A DNA stretch of 64,000 nt, taken from CALODL01 sp942492115. Lineage in GTDB: Bacteria; Planctomycetota; Phycisphaerae; UBA1845; CAIVHJ01. Each line of letters starts with the position of its first letter. Position 1 is the stretch's first letter. Position numbers and translations under genes: made by a program. The notes under the pieces were generated by a model. The model was not told where the DNA came from, made no database searches, and worked only from the letters and a program-made list of their open reading frames with translations. Positions 1 to 9,664 of the stretch are shown here, one piece after another. Location: contig CALODL010000001.1 of the NCBI GenBank assembly GCA_942492115.1, positions 186,001 to 250,000 on the forward strand, written 5' to 3'.

Positions 1-3000
1 GACGCTCCGAGCGTCAGGGTGACTTCAGTCGGATGTCCGGGGAGGACCAGGATTTTGCCCCCGACAGCTACCGGCGTTAGACGTCCGATAGGGGCTCCGG
101 GTTCACCGGTGGATGCTTCCGTATTCAATGTCCAGCCAGGGTGCCACACATGCAGGTCATACTCCCCCGGAGGAATGTCCTGCAGTTGAAACTCGCCGCT
201 GTCGTTGGTCAGAGCATAGCCTGCGTGATCGACAACCCAGATGTGGTGCGACATCCAGTCGAAGCCCGGGATTCGGACCTCGACGATGCCGGGCCTGGTC
301 AATGTCACCTCGGTGGTGGCACCTTGTTCGACAAGGTTCTTACTCCACAGCAGCGTTCCTTCGATGCGCCCCTGAATGTTATGTGCGGCGGCATCGTTAT
401 TTACGAGTTTCACCGTTGCACCCACGGGCACGATCGATACAGGGCGGTCGAACCGACAGTTGTTCATCGACAGGGTAACGGCTGTCGCAGGCGCCGGCTC
501 GGGCATGTACTCCGGCCCGGTTGCGAGATAGACCACGCAGCCGCCGACGCCACCACCTTCGTGTTGGATGGCCAGGCCACCGACTTGCTTGGTCTCGCCT
601 CCGCAGGCATCACGAAGACGGTCGGCGACCGGCAGGAAGCTCGGCGTGACGTCCGGGCCTTCCCATGCCACGCGTCCTGTGATGGTGCCGAGGGCGCGGC
701 CATCCGAGGCGACGCCGGGGCCAATACGACCGAGTATGGGATCGCTGAGTACTTCAGCCGATACGGTACGAACGGTTCTGGGCTGTTCCACCGTTTCGAG
801 CTGGGTGGATTCCGGTTGCACGGGGTTGCTGGTCATATCGGCCGACGTGTCGGCTCCTGGAAGGATGGCCGTGTAATTGGTCTCACCCGCCTGCCAGACA
901 AAATCGAGCAACAGACGCATTTGCTCCGCCCCCGTCTTGCCGAACGCGGCTTCGAATGGATCGCGTAACTCGGCGTCGAACGCGGCATAGGCACTCTTGC
1001 CAGCCTCGAACCATTGCGGCATTTTTGTGCCCGGTTGGATGCTGCCCGGCTCCTGCAGCCATTGGTGATACCACTCGTAGCGCAGGCGTTCATGGGTCAG
1101 TGCGAGGTTGGGTGCGGTGGGGTTTTGGTTCGAGCCGGGCACAGTTTCGTCGCCGAGCACGTGGCAGCTCAAGCACTTGAGCTCGTGAAAAAGCTTCTCG
1201 CCCCTGGCGAACTGCTCTTCGTTCATCCAGGTGAACCCGTCGATCTCGAACGGGTATTGCACGTCGTACAGATGTGCGAAGAAGCGGATGTCTGAGAGCA
1301 CCTTGCCGAAAACCTTTTGCGCTTGTGCGTCGCCTCGTGACGAAAAATCGAAGTCGCGTTCGAGGGCCAGCTTATTGTTGATTGCATAGTGTCGCCATTG
1401 GTGGGCGATGTTCTCGAGCCCCTGGATCGTGTACCACTCCTGCTCGGCAGAGACGGGGTCCGGCGATTTAGCAATAGTCTGTTCAACCTTGGTGAGCTGG
1501 TCGCGAAGGTCCTCCGATTCTTTTCGGGCCAGCGCCGAGAAATAATCGACCAGTGTCGAAGCTTGATCGTTCGTCAGGTAAAAGCTGGGCATTCGGACCT
1601 TGAGATCAGTCCACGGACGCAGGGTCTCGACGTTGAGAAGAAAACCGTGGAACCAATCTGGTTGGACCTTGGCGCCCTCGCCACGGAGCCACGGTGGTGC
1701 GTTGACGATGTCGTACTCGCCACCGTACCGGGAGCCGAGTTTCGCCAGTCCCTCATCCTGTTCTTCTATGGTTTCCTCGTCTTCTTCGTTCTCGTCTTCG
1801 TCCTCGTCGCCAAAGTCAAAATCGAAGTCATCATCACCATCACCTCCATCGTCCGACGCGAGCGTAATGAACTGATGGATGGGCGCAACGTTGTCTTCGA
1901 TCTGGTGGCAACCCGTGCAGTTCAACTCCTGAACCAACTGCCGGCCCTCGGCGATTGGACCACTCGATTCCGTCGCGTACGGGATCTGCAGCGATTCGGC
2001 CACACGCGCCGGACGTCTCGAGAGCAAGTACGTCACCAGCGCATCGGCTTCGTCGTCCTCGAGGTAGAAGTTCGGCATCTTCAGTTTTTCATACGGCTTC
2101 TTGAATTTCTCACGGTCCCAGATTCGCGGGTTGAGCATTTTGTAAGTGGCGAAAGAAGCGTGTGTATGCATGACCTCGATACCGGGATCTTCGTCGTGGT
2201 TGTGACGGACGAGCAGGTCGTCGCGGGCTTGGGGATAGAGGACCTGGAACTCCTCGGTTTCTCCGAGTGTGTCGTGATATGCCCCGCCGAAGAATGCGAA
2301 ATCGAGCTGGTGAATGTTCTTTTCACCCCAGGCGGTCATTTCAGTTCCTGGTCGCGCCGCGCCCTCGAAGCCTCCAATCGCGTGGCACGCAAAACATCCA
2401 TAGTGGGCGATCATCTTGCTGCCCACGAACAACATTTTCTTGTCCGTCAGCGACAGCCCTTCGTGCACACCCCCGACACTGCTTTCGAGCAGGCGCGTCA
2501 GAATGCCATCGTCGTCATTCTTGATTCGCTCGACGGTCGCTTGCGAGTTCTGCCCGGACAGGATGTCTGAGAGGCGCCGATCGAGTTCTTCCTCGATCGT
2601 CGAATCGACAACGTAGGCCTCGGCAGAGAACGCGTCATGTTTGAGCGTCATCAGGTAGGCCGTCAAGTCGAGTGCTTCCTGCTCAGTCAGGCGCATCCTC
2701 GGCATCTTGGTGTAGGATGAGTAGTGTCGTGGTTCGCGCAACCAGGTGTACAGCCACGCGGCGTCAACTTTCGAGCCGATCCCCGATAGCTCCGGGGCAT
2801 ACCGTGTGAACAGCGGCGGGATGTACATCATCAGCTTGTCAATGTCTCGGCCTTCGAGCGAGGCCGTCATGCGTTCGCGTTCGGCGCTGTCCTTTGCTTC
2901 GGCCCGGCGCTGCTCCGTGAAATGCTTCATTGCATAATAGACCTGGTCATTGAGGCCCATCTCTGCGAAACGTTCTTCAGCTGTCTCGCGGAAGTCATCC

Positions 3001-5048
3001 TCTGTCGCATCTCCGGACGGAATATCTTTCTTCAGCAGTTCGGCATACTCGCTGTGCAGTGCTGCGATCTGTTCGTCATCCAGCTTCTTATCGCCGGCAG
3101 TTTTGATTTGTTCGTTCACCTCAGCCATGCGAGCGCGGTGTGCCTCGGCGGTGCTGGAGCGCTGATTGACGGCGAGTTGGTGAGAGATGTCATCCACGAT
3201 CCATTTCTCGCCGTATTCGGCAATATTGCCGTGACATGCGAGGCATCCCACGGTGCCGAAGAGCTCCTGGCCGCGGGCCACATCGCCGGTGGTGCTTTGC
3301 GGTAGGGGTTCAGCATCCCACGGCTCACTGACGTGTTTGAGGTAGTCCGTGATGGCCATGACCTCGGCCTGGGTCCGCAGTTCGGGATTGGGATCCCAGG
3401 TGTTCTCCGAACCCGGTCCGTTGTTTTCCTGTTCGAAAAAGTGTGGCATGCGCGTCGACGGCCGGAACCCCTGGGGGTTCATGATCCAGTGGTGCAGGAA
3501 GCCGTCACTGAGCTTGCTGGATACATGCGTCAGGTCGGTACCCACCTGACGGCTGTCGCCGATGCCCTCGACCAGGTGACAATTGATGCACCCGAGTTGC
3601 GTGAACAGTTTCTGTCCATGCCGGAGCTTCTGGCCATGCGGCTCGGTTGCGAAGTGACCTATGTCATCGACTTGTGTGTGACACTTCGAACAACTCGCTT
3701 CGCTGTACTGCGGTTGCACCATTGGGAAGTCCCAGAAGTGCGCCAATGTGTGCCACGTCATTGTGGGGACGCCCAGGTTGCGGTCGTAGTACTTCTCCGA
3801 CCACTCATCTCGTTGCTCGTGCGAGTTCGGAGTGTGGGCCGCGAGAATGAAATCGGTTTCCTGGCCGTTGCCTTCATGGCACACGGTACAACCCATCTGC
3901 TTGATCGGGTGTGGCGAATCATCCGCCAGGAACAGATCGAGATTCGGATGGGCCTGCAGCGGCTCTCCGAGGTCGATGGTCGGCAGGTTGGCATACGCGA
4001 GATAACCGTTAACCGCATCCTGCAGCGCGGTGAAGTATGCGTTGCCCTCGTCCTCGTCGACGGCTGCCCAGTGGGTTGATACGTTGCCGCGGAGTTGTTC
4101 GGGTGTGAAGCCGAACACTGTTGGGGGATCGGGCAGCTCGATGACCGGGGCATCCGATTGGCCTTCACGAGCCAGTTCTTCCTGGATGGCCGGTATGAAT
4201 TTCTCGAAGCGATCCACGAGGGCCTCTTCGCTGAAATTCTTGTCGTCGATGACCACGTGGCACGTCGTGCAGCGGTCGACCTGATAACCTTCGAGGAAAT
4301 TGAGCTTGGTCTTGACGTCATGGGCCACGACCTGCTTGACCTCGAAGCGCGCCGGTGTGCCCGGCGGGGCGGCGAAATCAAGCAGTGGGACATTCAGTCC
4401 GGCGCGATACAGAATGGAACTGAAATCCTCGCGACGTTTCTGGGCGTCCTTGACCTCGCTTTGCAGGAAGGTCAACTCACGCAGCGCGTCGGAGTATGGC
4501 TTTTCGAGGTCACGGCGTTTGCGTTCAAGTGCCTTGAGATGGTCCTCTGCCTGTTCCTTGGCAGCCAGCGCTTCCAGGCGAAGCTGTTCATCGGTTTCCA
4601 GTTTCTCGCGCAGGACGCGTGTCGGCTCACCATCGGCGCCATGGACCGCCATGGCTTCCTCGAAGCTCGTCCGCGTCACGACGATCAACGCGTCCTTTTG
4701 CTTGAAGGTCAGGTCGAGTCCGTACAGCTCTTGTTTGGCAGTACTGATATCGTCAATGAGTTGGGCGTACTCCGGATTGTTGGCCATGTCCACGTCGCGG
4801 CTGCGACGCTTGACCAGTTCGTCGGCTTCACGGAGTTGCTCCTGATAGTCCTGCTGTTGGGTCACCAGGTACTGCAGCTCGGCAATCACCGCTTCATTAT
4901 TCATGTATTGCGCTTGATGGTCTTTCCAGGGACGCTGGTAGTCGACCATGACCAGCCAGACCAGCGAGATGGTCATCACGACACTGGTGATGGCGAAGAG
5001 AATCGTGACCTTTTTCGTGTTGCGCAGAGTGTCCGTGGTGACCGGCAT
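1..5048 (-). CDS. Giant octaheme cytochrome c with C-terminal cupredoxin-like domain (3' end outside window)
   Basis: One open frame of 1,682 codons starts at ATG 5048 (GAGAGGTG upstream) and is still open at base 1. The N terminus has one membrane anchor (about residues 14-34), then a long charged coiled coil (about 50-215). Eight CxxCH c-type heme motifs follow, with first Cys at about residues 260, 387, 453, 487, 602, 885, 1044 and 1292. A run of Asp/Glu lies at about 1061-1096. From about 1440 a beta-rich domain resembles the lipoprotein encoded at 49675. The layout implies a periplasm-facing, membrane-anchored electron-transfer protein. I recognise no named family for the whole chain, and the redox partner is unknown. 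The next upstream gene on this strand is 466 bases away, so it probably has its own promoter. The C terminus cannot be judged here. Confidence 0.85.
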   Translation of the reverse strand, partial: MPVTTDTLRNTKKVTILFAITSVVMTISLVWLVMVDYQRPWKDHQAQYMNNEAVIAELQYLVTQQQDYQEQLREADELVKRRSRDVDMANNPEYAQLIDDISTAKQELYGLDLTFKQKDALIVVTRTSFEEAMAVHGADGEPTRVLREKLETDEQLRLEALAAKEQAEDHLKALERKRRDLEKPYSDALRELTFLQSEVKDAQKRREDFSSILYRAGLNVPLLDFAAPPGTPARFEVKQVVAHDVKTKLNFLEGYQVDRCTTCHVVIDDKNFSEEALVDRFEKFIPAIQEELAREGQSDAPVIELPDPPTVFGFTPEQLRGNVSTHWAAVDEDEGNAYFTALQDAVNGYLAYANLPTIDLGEPLQAHPNLDLFLADDSPHPIKQMGCTVCHEGNGQETDFILAAHTPNSHEQRDEWSEKYYDRNLGVPTMTWHTLAHFWDFPMVQPQYSEASCSKCHTQVDDIGHFATEPHGQKLRHGQKLFTQLGCINCHLVEGIGDSRQVGTDLTHVSSKLSDGFLHHWIMNPQGFRPSTRMPHFFEQENNGPGSENTWDPNPELRTQAEVMAITDYLKHVSEPWDAEPLPQSTTGDVARGQELFGTVGCLACHGNIAEYGEKWIVDDISHQLAVNQRSSTAEAHRARMAEVNEQIKTAGDKKLDDEQIAALHSEYAELLKKDIPSGDATEDDFRETAEERFAEMGLNDQVYYAMKHFTEQRRAEAKDSAERERMTASLEGRDIDKLMMYIPPLFTRYAPELSGIGSKVDAAWLYTWLREPRHYSSYTKMPRMRLTEQEALDLTAYLMTLKHDAFSAEAYVVDSTIEEELDRRLSDILSGQNSQATVERIKNDDDGILTRLLESSVGGVHEGLSLTDKKMLFVGSKMIAHYGCFACHAIGGFEGAARPGTEMTAWGEKNIHQLDFAFFGGAYHDTLGETEEFQVLYPQARDDLLVRHNHDEDPGIEVMHTHASFATYKMLNPRIWDREKFKKPYEKLKMPNFYLEDDEADALVTYLLSRRPARVAESLQIPYATESSGPIAEGRQLVQELNCTGCHQIEDNVAPIHQFITLASDDGGDGDDDFDFDFGDEDEDENEEDEETIEEQDEGLAKLGSRYGGEYDIVNAPPWLRGEGAKVQPDWFHGFLLNVETLRPWTDLKVRMPSFYLTNDQASTLVDYFSALARKESEDLRDQLTKVEQTIAKSPDPVSAEQEWYTIQGLENIAHQWRHYAINNKLALERDFDFSSRGDAQAQKVFGKVLSDIRFFAHLYDVQYPFEIDGFTWMNEEQFARGEKLFHELKCLSCHVLGDETVPGSNQNPTAPNLALTHERLRYEWYHQWLQEPGSIQPGTKMPQWFEAGKSAYAAFDAELRDPFEAAFGKTGAEQMRLLLDFVWQAGETNYTAILPGADTSADMTSNPVQPESTQLETVEQPRTVRTVSAEVLSDPILGRIGPGVASDGRALGTITGRVAWEGPDVTPSFLPVADRLRDACGGETKQVGGLAIQHEGGGVGGCVVYLATGPEYMPEPAPATAVTLSMNNCRFDRPVSIVPVGATVKLVNNDAAAHNIQGRIEGTLLWSKNLVEQGATTEVTLTRPGIVEVRIPGFDWMSHHIWVVDHAGYALTNDSGEFQLQDIPPGEYDLHVWHPGWTLNTEASTGEPGAPIGRLTPVAVGGKILVLPGHPTEVTLTLGA

Positions 5049-5514
5049 GGCAGCGATCCACCTCTCGGTTAGCAGGGTTTGCTGACCGGGCGGCGGTGGC
5101 TCGCGCTACCGGCTCCGGCCCTTGGATGAACCGCGTGATTGTAGCGGACATTGTGAAAAAAATCACCAAGTCTATCTAACGGCCAGAGTTCGACTTACGC
5201 ACTGTGTTACCACTTTCGGGAGGCCGGGGCATCTCCAACAGGCTCACCGGACCACGCAGTTGAACCGCCGGTGGGACGAACCGCCGGCATGTTCCCGAGT
5301 GGCCTTGTGCTGCAAGGTTTTAAATTCTTCGCCGTCAATCCGTTTTGCGTCGGGACGTGTCTCGACCAGCCCTGGGCCACTGAACTCAGCGAGAGCGGCC
5401 CGCGAGTGGCGGGGGACCCTGTGATGTGGTTCAACGGGTCGCGCTCGTGGTCTACCCGACATCGCTGATGACGGTCGCTGATGAACCCCTGTGAGACCAT
5501 TCTCCCGGCGGCCT
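5049..5514. other. Intergenic region upstream of the giant cytochrome gene
   Basis: I see no convincing gene. On the minus strand a TACAAT box at 5143-5138 could be the -10 element for the cytochrome gene, but the matching -35 position is weak. A small self-complementary run (GTGAAAAAAATCAC) lies next to it. Short open frames here have no family resemblance and read like chance frames in GC-rich DNA. Confidence 0.5.
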
Positions 5515-6174
5515 TCAGTACCCGTATGGTTCGAGGGTCAACGCCAGTCGCTCATCGACCAGATCGATCTCCCGTACAACGAAAGGGATGTCGCCGTTTG
5601 GCCAATTGAATTCATTGTCAATGACCAGTCGCGCGCCGTCGAAGTGCATGCCGTCATGCGGTTCGCGGGGGCACATTCGGCTGGCAATCCAACCCGCCGG
5701 GAGGGGCAGCAACCCGGCTCCGGCTCCGTATAGTCTGCCGACGACCGCGTGCCCCTCTACGCCCAGGCCCACTGAGACATGGACGATGCTCTTGATTTCT
5801 CCCCACCTCAGACGTGTGGCGAGTTCAATCTTGTGGTCCGTGATGCGGAGGCAGGGGTGTTGCAGGTTCTTGCCCAGCCACTGACTGGCTGCCGGCCACA
5901 GGCGTGGTTGAGCAGCCAGGATGTCATTGAGCTGGCGGGCTGAAAAGCTGAGCGTAAAACGCTCGCCCTGAGCCATCATCTGACTGATGCGCTCAAAGGT
6001 TTCTTCGAGTCGAAGTTGCACATCCCGTTCGGCCGAACGGGACAGGATCGGCTGGTGATACCACTTTGGAATGTATTGAAATGCCATCCAGGCCGTGGCG
6101 AGGCCGCAGGCGGCGGTGCAGCAGGCGACCAGCGCGATCAGCTTGCCTCTTGGAGTACGGAGTAGTCGAACCAT
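5515..6174 (-). CDS. Membrane-anchored protein of unknown function
   Basis: The product is 219 aa from ATG 6174. The frame stays open further upstream, but that stretch overlaps the divergent promoter region and reads like noise. The chosen start puts a hydrophobic segment at about residues 11-32, as expected for a signal anchor, followed by a soluble domain with amphipathic beta-like stretches outside the cytoplasmic membrane. I recognise no family motif. It is divergent from the ABC exporter operon, with a 133-base shared spacer, so co-regulation is possible. There is no strong Shine-Dalgarno at the chosen start. Confidence 0.65.
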   Translation of the reverse strand: MVRLLRTPRGKLIALVACCTAACGLATAWMAFQYIPKWYHQPILSRSAERDVQLRLEETFERISQMMAQGERFTLSFSARQLNDILAAQPRLWPAASQWLGKNLQHPCLRITDHKIELATRLRWGEIKSIVHVSVGLGVEGHAVVGRLYGAGAGLLPLPAGWIASRMCPREPHDGMHFDGARLVIDNEFNWPNGDIPFVVREIDLVDERLALTLEPYGY

Positions 6175-6222
6175 CACCGGCAGGATAGAGAATCGGTTGT
6201 CGAGAATCGAGGACGAGGCTGT

Positions 6223-6252
6223 TTGACCGGCCATTTCCTGCACAACTACTAT
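6223..6252 (+). promoter_or_regulatory. Candidate sigma-70 promoter for the ABC exporter operon
   Basis: TTGACC at 6223-6228 is followed, 18 bases later, by TACTAT at 6247-6252. An overlapping TATACT starts at 6250. It sits 50-60 bases before the first gene of the operon, in the only spacer available. Predicted by eye from consensus only. Confidence 0.4.
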
Positions 6253-6307
6253 ACTGCAGTGCTGCAGGCCTGATGCACTCACCTGGTCGAGCCGCAGCCC
6301 GCTGAAT

Positions 6308-7186
6308 GTGATGGTATCGAACGGGGTGTCCGACCGAACTCCAGCAGAGGGTAATCCGACGCGCATCCTCGATGTGTTTATCGTAGGTGGGTGGTGTGTG
6401 ACGATGGCGTGGCTTGCCGCACGGGACATCGTACCACGGTGGTTTGCCGAAGCGGCACCCCAGGCGGCTTCGCTCACCTGGATGGACGAGCATGGCCGTG
6501 AGTTCCAATACGGCATCTTCGGCGAGAATGGGGTTCGCCGTGGGAGTGCATGGTCTGTTTACCAACCCACCGGCACCACCGTGACCCGTACCGATACACT
6601 GGTGCTCCGCGGGTTGGCCCTGGCTGATCCGTTGATCATCGAATCCGAAATGGACTTCCTCGAAGAGAATCAACTCGACGAAATCGATGTTCGCATCGTC
6701 GGCGTGCACGCGCCCGTTCGACTCCGCGGCGAACGCCAGGGGCCGATGTTTGCATTTCAGTTGTCACTGGGCGGAATACCCGTTCACGAATTCGTCATTG
6801 ACGGTGAGGCTGCTCAAAGTCTCAGCGACACAGTGCGGCCCTTTACCTCGCTGGCGGGTCTCAGTGTGGGGCAATCCTGGACAATCCATGTCGTGGATCC
6901 TTTCGCGCTCATCCGCGGGACGCGCCGTCGATTGCGTGCCGTAGTCGTCAGCGTCATCGACCAGGAAGAGATTCGGTTCCATGGCGTGCCCAGGCGGTGC
7001 TATGTTGTCGAGGCCGAGGGCGTGCGCGCCTGGGTAGACGAGAGCGGACGCGTGTTGCTGCAATCGGTCGAGCTGCCCGCGGTGGGGCGGATTGATATCC
7101 GAGAAGAACGCTTTCTCGAAGACAAGCTCAAGGAAGTCAGTTTGGAGGTCAATGCCCACAACTGGTCACAACACACAGGCCATTAG
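6308..7186 (+). CDS. Membrane-anchored protein of unknown function, first gene of ABC exporter operon
   Basis: The product is about 292 aa. The start is GTG 6308 or the adjacent ATG 6311; neither has a clear Shine-Dalgarno. A hydrophobic stretch near residues 20-38 suggests a signal anchor, and the rest looks like a soluble beta-rich extracytoplasmic domain with many short charged strands. I recognise no catalytic motif. Its 3' end overlaps the ABC ATPase gene by 35 bases, which implies co-transcription and translational coupling. It may be an accessory or substrate-handling subunit of the transporter. That role is inferred from position only. Confidence 0.7.
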   Translation: MMVSNGVSDRTPAEGNPTRILDVFIVGGWCVTMAWLAARDIVPRWFAEAAPQAASLTWMDEHGREFQYGIFGENGVRRGSAWSVYQPTGTTVTRTDTLVLRGLALADPLIIESEMDFLEENQLDEIDVRIVGVHAPVRLRGERQGPMFAFQLSLGGIPVHEFVIDGEAAQSLSDTVRPFTSLAGLSVGQSWTIHVVDPFALIRGTRRRLRAVVVSVIDQEEIRFHGVPRRCYVVEAEGVRAWVDESGRVLLQSVELPAVGRIDIREERFLEDKLKEVSLEVNAHNWSQHTGH

Positions 7187-7940
7187 CATCAACGGTGTCA
7201 CCAAGCGTTTCGGCTCCAAGACAGCCGTGGATCAATTGACTCTCGAGGTCCCCGTCGGGGAGATTTTTGCGTTCCTTGGGCCGAATGGTGCGGGCAAGAC
7301 CACGACGATAAAAATGGTCGTTGGGCTGCTTTCTGCCGACAGCGGCACCCTGGCTGTGTGCGGCCATACGGTCAAGTCGGACGGCCTGCAAGCGCGTGCG
7401 CGCATGGCGTATGTTCCCGATCAGCCCTACTTGTACGACAAATTGACTGGCAGAGAATTTCTGGCGTTCGTAAGACAGATGTATCGCGTACCGGTTGAGC
7501 TCGCAAACACGCGCATTGGCGCGATGACCGAGCGTCTCGGCATGTCCGGTTTTCTGGATCGCTTGTGCGAAACCTATTCGCACGGCATGAAACAGAAAAT
7601 AGTGCTAGCCGGCGCACTGCTGCACGATCCCGATGTCCTGATTGTCGACGAGCCCATGGTCGGACTCGACCCGCGTACGGCTCGCGTCGTCAAGGATCTG
7701 TTTCTCGAGCGATCGGAGTCAGGCAAAACGGTGTTCATGAGCACTCATACGTTGTCAGTGGCTGAAGCCGTGGCCCACCGCATTGGGATCATTCACAACG
7801 GTCGGCTTATTGCTCTGGGAAGTGTCAACGAAGTTCGTGGCATGGCAGAAGATGCCGGAAACCTCGAGGAGGTATTCCTGCATTTGACTGCTGATCCGGA
7901 CGCGGAACTCGAAGGCGTACCGCTCGACGGCCGCGATTGA
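7152..7940 (+). CDS. ABC transporter ATP-binding protein (ABC-2 type exporter)
   Basis: The 262-aa product starts at ATG 7152, directly after a GGAGG. Open codons upstream lie inside the previous gene and give no family match. It has a complete nucleotide-binding domain: Walker A GPNGAGKTT, signature YSHGMKQK, Walker B VLIVDEPMVGLDP and a switch His in STHTLS. The modified signature and short length fit the DrrA/CcmA-like ATPases that pair with ABC-2 permeases. It overlaps the preceding gene and abuts the permease gene, so ATPase and permease are expected to form one exporter. The substrate cannot be told from sequence. Confidence 0.93.
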   Translation: MPTTGHNTQAISINGVTKRFGSKTAVDQLTLEVPVGEIFAFLGPNGAGKTTTIKMVVGLLSADSGTLAVCGHTVKSDGLQARARMAYVPDQPYLYDKLTGREFLAFVRQMYRVPVELANTRIGAMTERLGMSGFLDRLCETYSHGMKQKIVLAGALLHDPDVLIVDEPMVGLDPRTARVVKDLFLERSESGKTVFMSTHTLSVAEAVAHRIGIIHNGRLIALGSVNEVRGMAEDAGNLEEVFLHLTADPDAELEGVPLDGRD

Positions 7941-7972
7941 AACACGGGACCACCAACTCGTCGGGTTACCTC

Positions 7973-9664
7973 ATGGATCGAACAACCGAACCATTCAAGC
8001 CCAATGGCATCTTGTTGCTCTTGCGCATCAAGGCGCAATCAATTCGCAACATGCTGACGCAAGGTGTCAATGACTCACCGTTCAAAGTGTTGTCCGCTGT
8101 TTGCGTTGTCGCTGTGATCTGGGCCGGGTTGTACACGCTATTTCAAATGGTCTTCAATATTCTGCGTAACGAGACCTTTCAGGGGATTGTCGCCATTCCT
8201 TTGATTCTCGATTTCTTCTTTGTGGCGCTTCTTGTCATGCTTGCATTCTCTAACGGGGTCATCGCCTATGGTGCCCTGTTTGCGCGCGGCGAACCGTCGT
8301 ACTTGCTAAGTTATCCGCTGTCGCCCAATACGGTGACGCTGTTGAAATTGGTCGAGAGTCTCGTGCTGTCGTCGTGGTCGTTGATTCTGGTTGGCCTGCC
8401 GTTGATGTTTGCGCTGGCGTCCGTCGAACACTATTTGCCAATCTATTACTACCCGGCATTCGGCTTGTTTTTCATCTGCTTCATTCCGATCCCGGCGGCG
8501 GCGGGTGTCGTGGTCGCCTGGGCCGTGGGCTATTGGCTCAGTCGTATTACCAAGCGGCTGCTGATCCTGATAGGGGCCGTGCTCGTCCTGGCGGGTGCGA
8601 TGTGGGCAGCCAGTCTATGGCGCGCCGACGCGATGGATTCGGGCCTGTGGCTCAGTCGCTTTTTCGAGCGTGCCAGCCTCATGCAGGGCGTACTGTGGCC
8701 CAGCACGTGGGTCAGCAAGGGTCTGGCTGCTGTACGCAATGCCGAATTCGACCAGGCCGGGTTCTATCTGTTGGTGACGTTCATGAACGCCGTGTTTGGT
8801 TGCTGGTTGGCCGTCCGCATCGTCGGCCCGCGGCTGTTGCCGGCCTATGATCGTGTGCAGGCACGCGGTAATCGCGATATGTACGATGGCAAGACGACGC
8901 GCGGCATGGCGGGATTCCTGTTCTGGTACCTGCCGGATGACATGCGTGAAGTCGCACTCAAGGATCTGCGCAGTTTCCTGCGAGATCCGGTGCAATGGTC
9001 GCAACAGCTCGTGTTACTGGGGCTGCTCGGACTGTATGTGCTGAACATCCAGAACGTGCCGCTAAGGCTCAGTGCGTTCAAGCTGCAATTGCTCATCTCA
9101 TTCCTGAACCTCGCGGCAATCAGTTTGCTGTTGGCGACGTTCACCAGTCGATTCGTGTTTCCACTGATTACGCTCGAGGTTCAGCAGTTGTGGCTGATCG
9201 GCATGATTCCAGTGTCGCGTGGGCGCCTGCTGTGGCCGAAGTTTGCTTTTGCACTGACGGTGACTTTCGTGGCAGGCGGCATTGTCATGGTTCTCGCGGG
9301 CCAGGCCGGAAAGGCATCGGTCAACCTGGTGTTGATCAATCTGACGGCAATCTGGTCGATCTGTGTGGGCTTGTCAGGGCTGGCGGTTGGTTTGGGGGGG
9401 CGTTTTCCAATGGTGGGCGAACGCAGTGCAGCGCGGATCGCCAGTGGCATTGGCGGGACTATCAATCTGGCTGCTTCGCTGGCCCTCGTCGCGATCCTGC
9501 TGGTCATTTGCTTCATCATCGGTGCCCGGTTCTATCAGATCGGTGCGGTGACCACTGACGCGACGACACTCGGATTGCTGGTTGTGCTGGTCGGTTTGTC
9601 CACAGGCGTTGCCGCCTGGGCTATGAAACTCGGGCAAAAACACTTCGGCCGTATGGAGTACTAA
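7973..9664 (+). CDS. ABC-2 type transporter permease
   Basis: A large membrane protein of 563 aa with roughly twelve hydrophobic segments, encoded directly after the ATPase gene. ATG 7973 is chosen. A TTG at 7937 would overlap the ATPase stop codon and add 12 residues; neither start has a clear Shine-Dalgarno. A soluble loop (about residues 290-345) with a charged DMREVALKDLRSFLRDP stretch resembles the conserved cytoplasmic segment of large bacterial ABC-2 permeases, which may contact the ATPase. Nothing in the sequence identifies the exported substrate. The gene ends at TAA 9664 and no other gene follows closely. Confidence 0.85.
   Translation: MDRTTEPFKPNGILLLLRIKAQSIRNMLTQGVNDSPFKVLSAVCVVAVIWAGLYTLFQMVFNILRNETFQGIVAIPLILDFFFVALLVMLAFSNGVIAYGALFARGEPSYLLSYPLSPNTVTLLKLVESLVLSSWSLILVGLPLMFALASVEHYLPIYYYPAFGLFFICFIPIPAAAGVVVAWAVGYWLSRITKRLLILIGAVLVLAGAMWAASLWRADAMDSGLWLSRFFERASLMQGVLWPSTWVSKGLAAVRNAEFDQAGFYLLVTFMNAVFGCWLAVRIVGPRLLPAYDRVQARGNRDMYDGKTTRGMAGFLFWYLPDDMREVALKDLRSFLRDPVQWSQQLVLLGLLGLYVLNIQNVPLRLSAFKLQLLISFLNLAAISLLLATFTSRFVFPLITLEVQQLWLIGMIPVSRGRLLWPKFAFALTVTFVAGGIVMVLAGQAGKASVNLVLINLTAIWSICVGLSGLAVGLGGRFPMVGERSAARIASGIGGTINLAASLALVAILLVICFIIGARFYQIGAVTTDATTLGLLVVLVGLSTGVAAWAMKLGQKHFGRMEY

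Noticed and set aside
1389..2570. A 393-codon plus-strand open frame
   Set aside because: It is antisense to the giant cytochrome gene, whose minus-strand frame carries CxxCH motifs and a membrane anchor. The plus-strand translation has no family features.
5207..5500. A 97-codon minus-strand frame starting 14 bases after the upstream stop
   Set aside because: No Shine-Dalgarno at proper spacing, no recognisable domain, and a composition like chance frames in GC-rich DNA.
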